NCBI RefSeq assembly: GCF_900116635.1
Contig: NZ_FPBJ01000034.1
Location: forward strand, 1-32,509
DNA length: 32,509 nt
Direction: 5' to 3'
DNA from: Xenorhabdus koppenhoeferi
Lineage (GTDB): Bacteria > Pseudomonadota > Gammaproteobacteria > Enterobacterales > Enterobacteriaceae
Positions 18,720 through 26,510 of this stretch are shown here, piece after piece. The position numbers and the translations under genes are program-made. The notes below the pieces were generated by a model that did no database searches, was not told the DNA's origin, and worked only from the letters and a program-made list of their open reading frames with translations. The stretch's first letter is position 1. Each line of letters starts with the position of its first letter.

Positions 18720-19694
18720 TTACTGAGGTTGAGCCATCAAACACTGTGTTAACGCCAGCTTACATTGCAGCCATGAAGTGCTGTAACACACGGTTTCAGC
18801 ATCTGCGCTGGTCGCTGCCAACGCCTGTTTTAATTCAGGTAATAACTCAGGTAACAGGCCAAGTTCGGGTAAACTCTCCGGTCGCTTTTCAGTCAACAGC
18901 TGCACCCATTGAAAAACCCGTTCCAGTCCCACTTTACCTCCTGCCAGACCCGCCAGCCATCCTTCTTCCTGCTCTTGCCATTGCACCAGAATTTCAGAGA
19001 GGATCGCAGACAATGGTTGCTGCCATTCCGGTTCATCAGGCACACTTGGCAACGCTTTATGCGACAGACCATGCACAGGCGCATATCCCCGGGCCGCTTT
19101 ACTTTTATCCGCCAAACGCAAGCCATTCTGTGATGCTAATTTATCTGCCAATGACAAAACATCGGTGACATTCCCGCTTATTAGCTCCAGCTCAAATTCA
19201 CAAATGGGTAATGTCTGCTTTGCAGTAGGCTGATTTTCAATGAAAATAATTCCCTGATCCAACACCACTTCAATTTCACTTTGTCCGTAGGCTACAAGCC
19301 ATTTTTCACGAGTAAAATCGGTACTGAATAATGGGGCCAATTGCGCCTGCAGGTGCGTAAGATTGATGTTTTCAGGCCAGATATGGGCAGGAAATTGAGC
19401 TAAATCTAATTCAGGGTGGTGCAATGGGATATTAAATTCAGGGCGCCGATGCAATCCACCAATCACTTTACCTGAGGTTTTAATCGTCATCTCATATTGC
19501 CCGTCAAAACCACGGATGCGCAGTCCCATATCCCAACGCCGCAATTGGTTATCCCGCGTCTCAAAATAAATATTAGTCAGGTGCTGTGGTGAAGTATAGT
19601 GATGAGGAAACTGAAATAACTGCTGGCGAACTGCGGCTATCACATCAGGCTTAGCAGACAGTTTCAACTCTATTTCTACAGAACTAGAACTCAT
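18720..19694 (-). CDS. ygiF: CYTH-type inorganic triphosphatase YgiF with shortened CHAD domain
   Basis: YgiF hydrolyses inorganic triphosphate through a CYTH tunnel domain. The N-terminal motif EIELK (residues 7-11) is the family ExExK signature; GLRIRG, MTIKTSGKVIGGLHRRPE, REKW and the closing DKSKAARGY complete the domain by about residue 205. A CHAD domain follows, but the protein is only 324 residues, against 433 in E. coli. Alignment by eye ends at LALTQCLMAQ, which corresponds to the middle of the E. coli CHAD domain, so about 105 C-terminal residues are absent. The start follows GAGGAA. glnE begins 56 bases after the stop. Confidence 0.9.
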   Translation of the reverse strand: MSSSSVEIELKLSAKPDVIAAVRQQLFQFPHHYTSPQHLTNIYFETRDNQLRRWDMGLRIRGFDGQYEMTIKTSGKVIGGLHRRPEFNIPLHHPELDLAQFPAHIWPENINLTHLQAQLAPLFSTDFTREKWLVAYGQSEIEVVLDQGIIFIENQPTAKQTLPICEFELELISGNVTDVLSLADKLASQNGLRLADKSKAARGYAPVHGLSHKALPSVPDEPEWQQPLSAILSEILVQWQEQEEGWLAGLAGGKVGLERVFQWVQLLTEKRPESLPELGLLPELLPELKQALAATSADAETVCYSTSWLQCKLALTQCLMAQPQ

Positions 19695-19766
19695 ATTTTT
19701 TTATTCCTCAGGTCACATAACAGAATTTTTTCTTAACCCTGTTCACACATTGTTTCGTAACATACT

Positions 19767-19997
19767 TTATTTCGTAACATATTTTGTTTTATAAAAAAGT
19801 GCAAATAAACCACAATAGAGCATTATCTCAACAATCATCATACTTACTTCGCCAAAAAAAAACCTAACAAGGTCTGTATTCGGCCAGTTGAGAAAGTTCT
19901 CATTCTGGTTTACTGATTGCACCCACAAACTTAACTCTTTACTATCCTTTGAGTAGTTTGAATCACAAGTAGCTTGAATCACAATTGGCCCATACAC
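19767..19997 (-). CDS. Doubtful small ORF with one predicted membrane helix
   Basis: A 76-codon frame with a GTG start and no ribosome binding site lies in the 323-base gap between the divergent ygiF and ygiM. Its C-terminal part, MMIVEIMLYCGLFALFYK, would form one membrane helix. I do not recognise it. The gap also contains two short direct repeats, TTTCGTAACATA (about 19753 and 19770) and TTGAATCACAA (19958 and 19974), which argue that it is mainly a regulatory region. Real coding is not shown. Confidence 0.2.
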   Translation of the reverse strand: MYGPIVIQATCDSNYSKDSKELSLWVQSVNQNENFLNWPNTDLVRFFFGEVSMMIVEIMLYCGLFALFYKTKYVTK

Positions 19998-20017
19998 AAA
20001 AAACAGTTGAACACAGA

Positions 20018-20638
20018 ATGCAAAAACTACATCGATTATTTATCCTGTTACTGAGTTTTACGCTCCCATTATCCATACAAGCTGAAGAAAAACGTTATGT
20101 TTCTGATGAGCTGTCAGCTTATATTCGTAGCGGGCCGAGTATTAAAAACAAAATCATTGGCTCAGTGAACTCCGGTGAGGAAGTTATCCTGCTCAATGCA
20201 AAATCAGAAAATGGCTTCTTACAGATAAAAGACAAAAAAGGGCGTATAAGCTGGATACTATCAAGTGAACTTAGCAATGTTCCAAGTCTGCGTGAACGCA
20301 TTCCTGTCATGGAACAGAAGATCAAAACGCTGACTGACAATCTGGAGAATATTGATGATACGTGGAATAAACGTACCGCAGAGTTGCAAAACAAAGTGGC
20401 AACCAGTGATGCAATCATCAATGATCTGAAAAAAGAGAATGCTCAACTCCAAAGCAAATTGACAGTAGCTGAGAAAAAGGTAGAAGTTGCTAACTTGCAA
20501 CTGGATGATAAGCAACGAGAAATTATTCTACAGTGGTTTATGTATGGCGGTGGTGTTGCGGGAATTGGCTTGCTTTTGGGCCTTGTATTGCCACACATTA
20601 TTCCACGCCGTAAAAATAAAGATCGCTGGATGAGCTGA
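20018..20638 (+). CDS. ygiM: SH3-domain envelope protein YgiM (TIGR04211 family)
   Basis: YgiM is an inner-membrane-anchored periplasmic protein of unknown function. The start is placed at MQKLHRLFIL, which gives a signal peptide ending at IQA; the frame is open 11 codons further. The 206 residues show an SH3b domain (YVSDELSAYIRSGPS..., about 25-85), a coiled coil at about 95-170 (KIKTLTDNLENIDDTW, TAELQNKVATSDAIINDL), then QWFMYGGG and a C-terminal membrane helix GIGLLLGLVLPHIIP followed by basic residues RRKNKDRW. It is 27 bases upstream of cca, as in E. coli. Confidence 0.93.
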   Translation: MQKLHRLFILLLSFTLPLSIQAEEKRYVSDELSAYIRSGPSIKNKIIGSVNSGEEVILLNAKSENGFLQIKDKKGRISWILSSELSNVPSLRERIPVMEQKIKTLTDNLENIDDTWNKRTAELQNKVATSDAIINDLKKENAQLQSKLTVAEKKVEVANLQLDDKQREIILQWFMYGGGVAGIGLLLGLVLPHIIPRRKNKDRWMS

Positions 20639-20665
20639 TTTAAGGCTGATTTTAAGGAAAGAAGA

Positions 20666-21850
20666 GTGAAAATCTATTTGGTTGGCGGCGCCGTTCGCGA
20701 TCAATTATTGGGCCTGCCCGTGACTGAAAGGGACTGGGTTGTTGTTGGTGGCAATCCAGAAAAACTCCTGTCACAAGGGTATCAACAGGTCGGGAAAGAT
20801 TTTCCCGTTTTCCTGCACCCTAAAACCCACGAAGAGTATGCCCTTGCACGCACAGAAAGAAAATCAGGACAAGGATATACCGGATTTACCTGTTACTCGG
20901 CTCCCGATGTGGCTCTGGAAGAAGATCTGCTGCGTCGTGATCTAACGATTAACGCCATTGCACAAACGCCAGAAGGCGAAATCATCGATCCCTATCATGG
21001 CATCAATGATCTCAAAAATCGCACCTTGCGCCATGTCTCAGCCACATTTTCAGAAGATCCCCTGCGTGTTCTGCGTTTGGCTCGTTTTACCGCCCGCTTT
21101 GCCCATTTAGGATTTTCAATCGCACCGGAAACGCAATCGCTCATCACAGAAATGGTGGCGAGTGGTGAATTGTCAGCATTAACCCCTGAACGAGTTTGGC
21201 GGGAAACAGAAAAAGCCCTCACGTCACAATCACCACAAGTCTATTTTCAAGTTCTGCGTGATTGCGGTGCGATGGCAATTCTTTTTTCTGAGATCGATAA
21301 TTTGTTTGGTGTTCCTCTGCGGCAAAAAATACGAGAAAAATCGTACATCGCACTTGATGCCGGCCTTCATTCCTTGCTCGTTTTACAAATGTCTGCTCAC
21401 TTGAGTAAAGATATCGATATTCGTTTTGCTTCATTATGTGGCCATGTCGGAATCATTCCCGTAAGGCAAATGGGCGAGCGGTTGCGCATTCCCAACGCAG
21501 CCCGTGATTTGGCTGCGATTGTGACGCAATACCTCGACTGGGTGCATAACGCAGAACAATTGCCTGCCGAAGACCTGCTGACCTTGTTTAATGCCGTTGA
21601 TGCCTGGCGTAAGCCGCAACGAATTGAACAATTAATTATTTGCAGCGAAGCAGACAGCCGTGGATACACAGCTCCAGAAACCTCGGCTTATCTGCAAGGA
21701 AATTATTTACGCGAAGTGTTTACTATTGCCAGTCAGGTAAACGTTCAAGAAGTCATTGCCCGTGGGTTTCAGGGCGCGGAAATACGCACAGAGTTAGAAC
21801 GTCAGCGACATATTGCCATCACAAACTGGAAACAGCGGTCGGTAAATTAA
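20666..21850 (+). CDS. cca: tRNA CCA-adding nucleotidyltransferase with degenerate HD domain
   Basis: Cca adds or repairs the 3' CCA of tRNAs. GTG start at 20666 after AAGGAAAG. The class II head domain is complete: [10 protein letters not shown] (7-16), ERDW (21-24; E. coli has DRDW, but Glu here may be usual in relatives), [20 protein letters not shown] and the template motif [12 protein letters not shown] (130-141). The protein is 394 residues, E. coli 412. The shortfall is one in-frame gap in the C-terminal HD domain: E. coli LCHDLGKG...GHGPAGVKLVEQ is here [12 protein letters not shown] (257-268). The HD pair is gone, and the later 'FHD' histidine is replaced by Leu. So nucleotidyl transfer is expected, but not the metal-dependent phosphohydrolase activities. 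Confidence 0.94.
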   Translation: MKIYLVGGAVRDQLLGLPVTERDWVVVGGNPEKLLSQGYQQVGKDFPVFLHPKTHEEYALARTERKSGQGYTGFTCYSAPDVALEEDLLRRDLTINAIAQTPEGEIIDPYHGINDLKNRTLRHVSATFSEDPLRVLRLARFTARFAHLGFSIAPETQSLITEMVASGELSALTPERVWRETEKALTSQSPQVYFQVLRDCGAMAILFSEIDNLFGVPLRQKIREKSYIALDAGLHSLLVLQMSAHLSKDIDIRFASLCGHVGIIPVRQMGERLRIPNAARDLAAIVTQYLDWVHNAEQLPAEDLLTLFNAVDAWRKPQRIEQLIICSEADSRGYTAPETSAYLQGNYLREVFTIASQVNVQEVIARGFQGAEIRTELERQRHIAITNWKQRSVN

Positions 21851-21869
21851 TTTCTGGTGCCAAATACAC

Positions 21870-21906
21870 GCGTCCCAAAACAGCCATAACGTTGGGACGC
21901 TTTTTT
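21870..21906 (+). terminator. Intrinsic terminator after cca
   Basis: GCGTCCCAA at 21870-21878 pairs with TTGGGACGC at 21892-21900 and is followed by TTTTTT. It lies between the convergent cca and folB. bacA, which lies between them in E. coli, is absent. Confidence 0.9.
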
Positions 21907-21932
21907 ATGTCATCATCGGAAGGATTTATCAG

Positions 21933-22286
21933 TTAACCTGCACTCCGCTCAATCACCACACCAACACTTTTTGCCTGTGCGACAGCGCCCGGTTTACTCA
22001 CTTTGATCTTTACCCAAGGTGAATGAAATTGATTCAGCAAGATATTTGCCACTTCTTCAGCTGCCCGTTCGACCAACGCAAAACGCTGGCTTTTCACATG
22101 ATGAATTACGGCTTCACTGACCCTGGCATAATCCAGACAATGTTCGACATTATCGCTGGAAGAGGCGCGTTTGTTATCCCATCCCATTTCGATATCGAAC
22201 ACTAATTTCTGTTTAATCGTTTGTTCCCAATCATAAACACCAATAGTGGTAATCACCGTTAATTCGTTAATAAATACGATATCCAT
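21933..22286 (-). CDS. folB: Dihydroneopterin aldolase / epimerase
   Basis: FolB cleaves 7,8-dihydroneopterin to 6-hydroxymethyl-dihydropterin and glycolaldehyde in folate synthesis. The start is [29 protein letters not shown] precedes it, and a 13-codon upstream extension is rejected. The 117 residues (E. coli about 122) contain the pterin-binding Glu in [18 protein letters not shown], the catalytic lysine segment [11 protein letters not shown] and the conserved [12 protein letters not shown]. The gene is divergent from plsY, as in E. coli. Confidence 0.95.
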   Translation of the reverse strand: MDIVFINELTVITTIGVYDWEQTIKQKLVFDIEMGWDNKRASSSDNVEHCLDYARVSEAVIHHVKSQRFALVERAAEEVANILLNQFHSPWVKIKVSKPGAVAQAKSVGVVIERSAG

Positions 22287-22395
22287 CACTACCTTTTCCC
22301 CGTTTTTCTGTCCGCCAGATACCACTTCCGGCGAAATGTGCGTATTATCCTTTGTTAGACTTAATAAAACGACTCTTATTCATTGGAGATATCTT

Positions 22396-23049
22396 ATGAG
22401 TGCAATCGCACTTGGCATGATCATCTTCGCGTACTTATGTGGCTCTATATCCAGCGCGATATTGATATGCCGTTTGGCAAGGCTTCCCGACCCCCGCCAA
22501 CATGGTTCCGGTAACCCTGGAGCAACAAATGTACTGCGCATCGGTGGTCAATGGACTGCATTGGCAGTACTGATTTGTGATGTCCTCAAAGGGCTTATTC
22601 CGGTTTGGCTGGCATACAAACTCAGCATTCCGCCATTTTACTTAGGTATTATCGCTATTGCTGCCTGTTTGGGGCATATTTATCCCATCTTCTTCCATTT
22701 CAAGGGGGGAAAAGGCGTAGCAACCGCTTTTGGTGCCATTGCTGCCATTGGCTGGGATCTTATGGGATTAGTCTCTGGGACATGGCTGCTGACTGTGCTG
22801 TTAAGCGGTTATTCCTCACTAGGTGCCATTGTCAGCGCACTGGTTGCTCCTTTCTACGTCTGGTGGTTCAAACCTGAATTCACTTTCCCTGTAGCAATGT
22901 TGTCGTGCTTGGTTTTAGTACGTCACCACGATAATATCCAGCGTCTCTGGCGTGGACAAGAAAGCCGTATCCGGCAGAAATTAAAAAAGAAACAAGACAT
23001 GACGGATAAAGAAAAAGTTCAATCCACAAAAGAACAACAAGACGACTGA
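22396..23049 (+). CDS. plsY: Acyl-phosphate:glycerol-3-phosphate acyltransferase
   Basis: PlsY transfers acyl groups from acyl phosphate to glycerol 3-phosphate in the inner membrane, the first step of phospholipid synthesis beside PlsB. The start MSAIALGMI follows TGGAGA; the frame is open 50 codons upstream into folB but without support. The 217 residues show the family motifs [38 protein letters not shown] and five hydrophobic segments. The C-terminal tail is unusually rich in Lys, Glu and Gln ([13 protein letters not shown]...). A terminator follows immediately. Confidence 0.95.
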   Translation: MSAIALGMIIFAYLCGSISSAILICRLARLPDPRQHGSGNPGATNVLRIGGQWTALAVLICDVLKGLIPVWLAYKLSIPPFYLGIIAIAACLGHIYPIFFHFKGGKGVATAFGAIAAIGWDLMGLVSGTWLLTVLLSGYSSLGAIVSALVAPFYVWWFKPEFTFPVAMLSCLVLVRHHDNIQRLWRGQESRIRQKLKKKQDMTDKEKVQSTKEQQDD

Positions 23050-23054
23050 ATCCA

Positions 23055-23079
23055 AAAGCCCCACAACAAGGGGCTTTCT
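23055..23079 (+). terminator. Intrinsic terminator after plsY
   Basis: AAAGCCCC at 23055-23062 pairs with GGGGCTTT at 23070-23077, followed by CTT. It is a short stem starting five bases after the stop. The T tract is poor, so termination may be partial. Confidence 0.7.
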
Positions 23080-23237
23080 TGGCTAATATAGAATATATTA
23101 TTTTCATCATTTACAATAAGTTTCCCGACTAACGTCACGATTACTTCTATCGTTATCATGAAAAAATAGAAGATAACATCAAATTAATCTGTAAAATCTA
23201 TATTTATAACCATAAATATGACATAAAATTACTTTTA

Positions 23238-23362
23238 TATACTTCGTCTTTCAAACTGCTTCTTTGTTGGCTGCGCTCGCTCACCCCGGTCACATAGTTA
23301 TCTATGCTCCCGGGGATTTGCTCTCTTGCCGTCGCGATGCAACTTGAAATCCATTGTGTATA
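23238..23362. repeat. ERIC element, full length
   Basis: The element runs from TATACTTCGTCTTTCAAA through GTTGGCTGCGCTCGCTCACC and GGGGATTTGCTC to CCATTGTGTATA, 125 bases. It makes up much of the 430-base gap between plsY and the alcohol dehydrogenase; the rest of the gap is AT-rich, and I see no gene in it. Confidence 0.9.
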
Positions 23363-23478
23363 CAACCCTTTATTGTTTTGTGAAAATGATTGTGTTTTTT
23401 GAACCACTCATTATTTTAACCTTAATAATACGCTAGATTTATAGTGCAAAATATAAACTATCTGTGAAAGGGGGTTTT

Positions 23479-24519
23479 ATGAAAGCACTTGTTTATCATG
23501 GAGCAGGTCAAAAACATTGGGAAGAAAAAGCATTGCCTCAAATTATTGAGTCAACTGATGCCATTGTCCGCATTATTAAAACTACCATCTGCGGAACAGA
23601 TTTACATATCCTCAAAGGGGATGTTCCAACGGTAGATAAGGGCCGGATTTTAGGCCATGAAGGCATTGGGATTGTTGAAAATATTGGGAAGTCTGTCCGT
23701 AATATCAAAGTGGGCGATAAAGTCATTATTTCCTGTATTACAGTTTGTGGCAGTTGTAATTACTGCAAGCGTCAGCTTTATTCACACTGTGAAGATGGTG
23801 GTTGGATCCTTGGACATAAAATTGATGGTACTCAAGCTGAGCAAGTACGCATTCCTCATGCTGATAACAGCTTACATCGTTTGCCAGAAGGGATAAATGA
23901 AGACGCTGCATTGATGCTTAGTGATATCTTACCGACAGGGTTTGAAATCGGTGTCATCAACGGCAGAGTTCAGCCAGGTCACACTATTGCTTTGATTGGT
24001 GCTGGTCCAGTTGGCCTTTCTGCACTTCTGGCATCACAATTCTACTCTCCAGCACACATCATTATGATTGATACTGATGACAATCGTCTTCATGTCGCCC
24101 AACAGTTTGGGGCTAACACAATTATCAACCCGGCACGCCAAAATGTCGTGGCAGAGATTCAAAAAATCACTGATGGCATTGGGGTCGATGTCGCGATTGA
24201 ATGTGTTGGAATACCTGCAACATTCAAAATCTGTCAGGATATCATCACTGCTGGCGGGTATATTGCTAACGTTGGTGTTCACGGAAAATCCGTTGAATTG
24301 CATCTGGAAGAACTTTGGATCAAAAACATCACCATTACTACCGGCTTAGTGAACACAAGCAGCACACCTATGCTGCTTAAAAGTGTGCAATCCGGCAAAA
24401 TTTCACCTGAAAAACTCGTGACGCATCGTTATCTATTGAGTGAAATTGAAACAGCTTATGAAGTCTTTAGTAACGCCGCTCAGGAAAAAGCACTGAAAAT
24501 TGTTTTAACATCAGAATAA
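23479..24519 (+). CDS. Zinc-dependent alcohol dehydrogenase (medium-chain family)
   Basis: A medium-chain dehydrogenase/reductase that oxidises alcohols or reduces aldehydes/ketones; the substrate is not known. The start MKALVYHGAG follows AAAGGGGG. The 346 residues have the catalytic zinc site Cys38-His60-Glu61 with Asp149 as the likely fourth ligand, the structural zinc cysteines 90, 93, 96 and 104, and the Rossmann motif GAGPVG at 174-179. Asp198 at the end of the second strand suggests NAD rather than NADP. The motif TTICGTDLHILKGD is typical of the secondary-alcohol dehydrogenase branch. It stands alone where E. coli has ttdR-ttdABT, with an ERIC upstream, so it is an accessory gene. Confidence 0.9.
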   Translation: MKALVYHGAGQKHWEEKALPQIIESTDAIVRIIKTTICGTDLHILKGDVPTVDKGRILGHEGIGIVENIGKSVRNIKVGDKVIISCITVCGSCNYCKRQLYSHCEDGGWILGHKIDGTQAEQVRIPHADNSLHRLPEGINEDAALMLSDILPTGFEIGVINGRVQPGHTIALIGAGPVGLSALLASQFYSPAHIIMIDTDDNRLHVAQQFGANTIINPARQNVVAEIQKITDGIGVDVAIECVGIPATFKICQDIITAGGYIANVGVHGKSVELHLEELWIKNITITTGLVNTSSTPMLLKSVQSGKISPEKLVTHRYLLSEIETAYEVFSNAAQEKALKIVLTSE

Positions 24520-24532
24520 ACCTATGACTCAA

Positions 24533-24568
24533 AGCAGGAAGGGGAAGTCTAATTTGCTTCTTCCTGCT
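24533..24568. terminator. Hairpin after the alcohol dehydrogenase gene, possible terminator
   Basis: AGCAGGAAG at 24533-24541 pairs perfectly with CTTCCTGCT at 24560-24568, 13 bases after the stop. It is followed by AAAATAA rather than a T run, so its strength is doubtful. Confidence 0.45.
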
Positions 24569-24628
24569 AAAATAACGACTGTTACTGAACTTTGCCAAAC
24601 AGGCCATATCGTTCCAATATAAATAATG

Positions 24629-24659
24629 AAAAAGGCTGAGCACCAAGCGGTGGTCAGCC
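24629..24659 (-). terminator. Intrinsic terminator after tsaD
   Basis: Read on the minus strand GGCTGACCACC (24649-24659) pairs with GGTGCTCAGCC (24634-24644), with one mismatch, and is followed by TTTTT. It lies 24 bases after the tsaD stop. Confidence 0.78.
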
Positions 24660-24682
24660 CATGTCATTCAGTACATTTCTTA

Positions 24683-25735
24683 TCATTTCTTCAATGCAGG
24701 AAGATCCGATAGCGGCCAGCGTGCTTTTACTGTAACACCCAATTCACCTGTGGTTCCGCCTTGTAAGCGGATCATGCCAGCCAGAGCGATCATCGCACCA
24801 TTATCAGTACAGAATTCAGGACGGGCATAGAAGACTTCGCCACCCAGTTTCACCATTAATTCCTGCATTTTTGTCCGCAATGTCCCGTTGGCACTCACTC
24901 CCCCAGCCATCACCAGACGCTTAAATCCCGTCTGCTCCAACGCCCGTTTGCATTTAATCGCCAGCGTATCTACAACGGCATCTTCAAAGGCACGGGCAAT
25001 ATCCGCTTTGGTTTGCTCATCCTCAACATTATCATGATCATGAATGTTATTATGGATGGTATTATTACGAATGGTATTGGCAGCAAATGTTTTCAGACCA
25101 GAAAAACTGAAATCCAGCCCGGGGCGATCTGTCATTGGACGCGGGAAAATAAAACGTCCGGCTTTACCCTGCTGTGCCATACGGGAAAGTGCCGGGCCTC
25201 CGGGGTAATCCAACCCAAGCAGTTTTGCGGTCTTATCGAAAGCCTCACCCGCAGCATCGTCAATGGATTCCCCCAACAATTGGTATTCACCAATTCCTGT
25301 TACACTAATAAGCTGGGTATGACCACCAGAAACCAACAAAGCAACAAAAGGGAACTCAGGGCTATTTTCTTCCAGCATCGGCGCCAGTAAATGGCCTTCC
25401 ATATGATGTACGGGAATAGCCGGTACATTCCACGCGAACGCCAGTGAACGCCCAATAGTTGCCCCGACCAATAATGCACCAACCAAACCAGGCCCCGCAG
25501 TGTAAGCAACGGCATCGATATCTTTATTTGTCAGCCCCGCTTCTTTCAAAGCTGCCTGAATCAAGGGAACCGTTTTACGAATGTGGTCTCGCGATGCCAG
25601 TTCCGGCACAACACCGCCATAATCAGCATGCAGTTTTACCTGACTGTAAAGTTGATTGGCTAGCAGACCGGATCTGTCATCATAAATTGCGATTCCAGTT
25701 TCATCGCAGGACGTTTCTATACCTAAAACTCGCAT
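24683..25735 (-). CDS. tsaD: tRNA N6-adenosine threonylcarbamoyltransferase
   Basis: TsaD transfers the threonylcarbamoyl group to A37 of ANN-reading tRNAs, with TsaB and TsaE. The protein has the ASKHA fold, with ETSCDETG at 7-14, the metal ligands in HMEGH (His111, His115), the SGGHTQL block and [10 protein letters not shown]. It is 350 residues, against 337 in E. coli; most of the difference is an insertion after NTIR (about 224-238) rich in Asn and His ([13 protein letters not shown]), encoded by an AT-rich imperfect repeat near 25022-25080. The insertion lies on a surface loop, by comparison with the E. coli order, and should be tolerated. It is divergent from rpsU. Confidence 0.95.
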   Translation of the reverse strand: MRVLGIETSCDETGIAIYDDRSGLLANQLYSQVKLHADYGGVVPELASRDHIRKTVPLIQAALKEAGLTNKDIDAVAYTAGPGLVGALLVGATIGRSLAFAWNVPAIPVHHMEGHLLAPMLEENSPEFPFVALLVSGGHTQLISVTGIGEYQLLGESIDDAAGEAFDKTAKLLGLDYPGGPALSRMAQQGKAGRFIFPRPMTDRPGLDFSFSGLKTFAANTIRNNTIHNNIHDHDNVEDEQTKADIARAFEDAVVDTLAIKCKRALEQTGFKRLVMAGGVSANGTLRTKMQELMVKLGGEVFYARPEFCTDNGAMIALAGMIRLQGGTTGELGVTVKARWPLSDLPALKK

Positions 25736-25948
25736 TGTACTTTTCGTCTCGTCACTCTATCGTCACCATACTATTCATATTTCTTGGTGCACATGAATTC
25801 ATATATCGTATTCCCCTAAATCGGGCATAAGTGTACCACTATCCGTTTATAACCACTATTTATACCCACTATTCATAACCTGTATTCGCCCCACTGAATG
25901 ATGGCTTAACCGGACTATTTATAGGCTGGCTATTTTTCCTGTTTAGTC

Positions 25949-25954
25949 TATAAT
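25949..25954 (+). promoter_or_regulatory. Probable -10 element of the rpsU-dnaG-rpoD operon
   Basis: TATAAT, in TCTATAATC, is a perfect -10 hexamer 227 bases before the rpsU start. No clear -35 hexamer is seen 16-18 bases upstream. The 445-base tsaD-rpsU gap also has three loose copies of CCACTAT(T) around 25836-25874. No LexA site of the CTG-N10-CAG type was found. Confidence 0.45.
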
Positions 25955-26000
25955 CAGTACCCTACTTGAATCTCCTGTGTGGTTAATGTTAATAGCGCTG

Positions 26001-26052
26001 ACGCAAGGCTGCTTTTTTTGTATACAAAAAAGCATGTTATAGCCCGTTGCGT
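26001..26052 (+). other. Two-tier hairpin in the rpsU leader
   Basis: ACGCAAGGCT at 26001-26010 pairs with AGCC at 26041-26044 and TTGCGT at 26047-26052 with a two-base bulge. Within it GCTTTTTT (26011-26018) pairs with AAAAAAGC (26025-26032), centred on GTATAC. A smaller hairpin, GCTGGC/GCCAGC, lies at 26128-26147, about 33 bases before the rpsU start. Together they make a folded leader of the S21 operon. Function is inferred only. Confidence 0.5.
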
Positions 26053-26168
26053 TATAGGTTTCAATTTTCCTCGGCACTTTACAAAGCCGTGTTCATTGAA
26101 GTAAAATTCCGCACCATTTTAAAGACGGCTGGCACTATCCCGCCAGCGACAAACCCGATTTCTATTGA

Positions 26169-26396
<228 letters not shown>

Positions 26397-26449
26397 TCCT
26401 TGCGGTCAATCCGCATAGTGGTTGTATTGACAAACTACTGCAATTAAAG

Positions 26450-26483
26450 GCCGTGCTTTCCCAGAGAAAGTGCGGCTTATTCT
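26450..26483 (+). terminator. Attenuating terminator between rpsU and dnaG
   Basis: GCCGTGCTTTC at 26450-26460 pairs with GAAAGTGCGGC at 26466-26476 around CCAGA, followed by TTATTCT. In E. coli the same interval has an internal terminator that keeps DnaG much lower than S21; the poor T tract fits partial read-through. Confidence 0.75.
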
Positions 26484-26510
26484 CGTTCATCAACAGGCGT
26501 AAAAGGGCTT

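Noticed and set aside
21420-21490. Frameshift in cca as the cause of the missing HD motif
   Set aside because: Reading frame and homology are continuous on both sides in the same frame; the change is a clean in-frame deletion.
22246-22395. 50-codon extension of plsY
   Set aside because: It overlaps the start of divergent folB and has no PlsY homology; GGAGA precedes the start at 22396.
26011-26032. LexA box in front of rpsU
   Set aside because: The palindrome around GTATAC lacks the CTG...CAG half-site ends needed for LexA; it pairs as an RNA hairpin.
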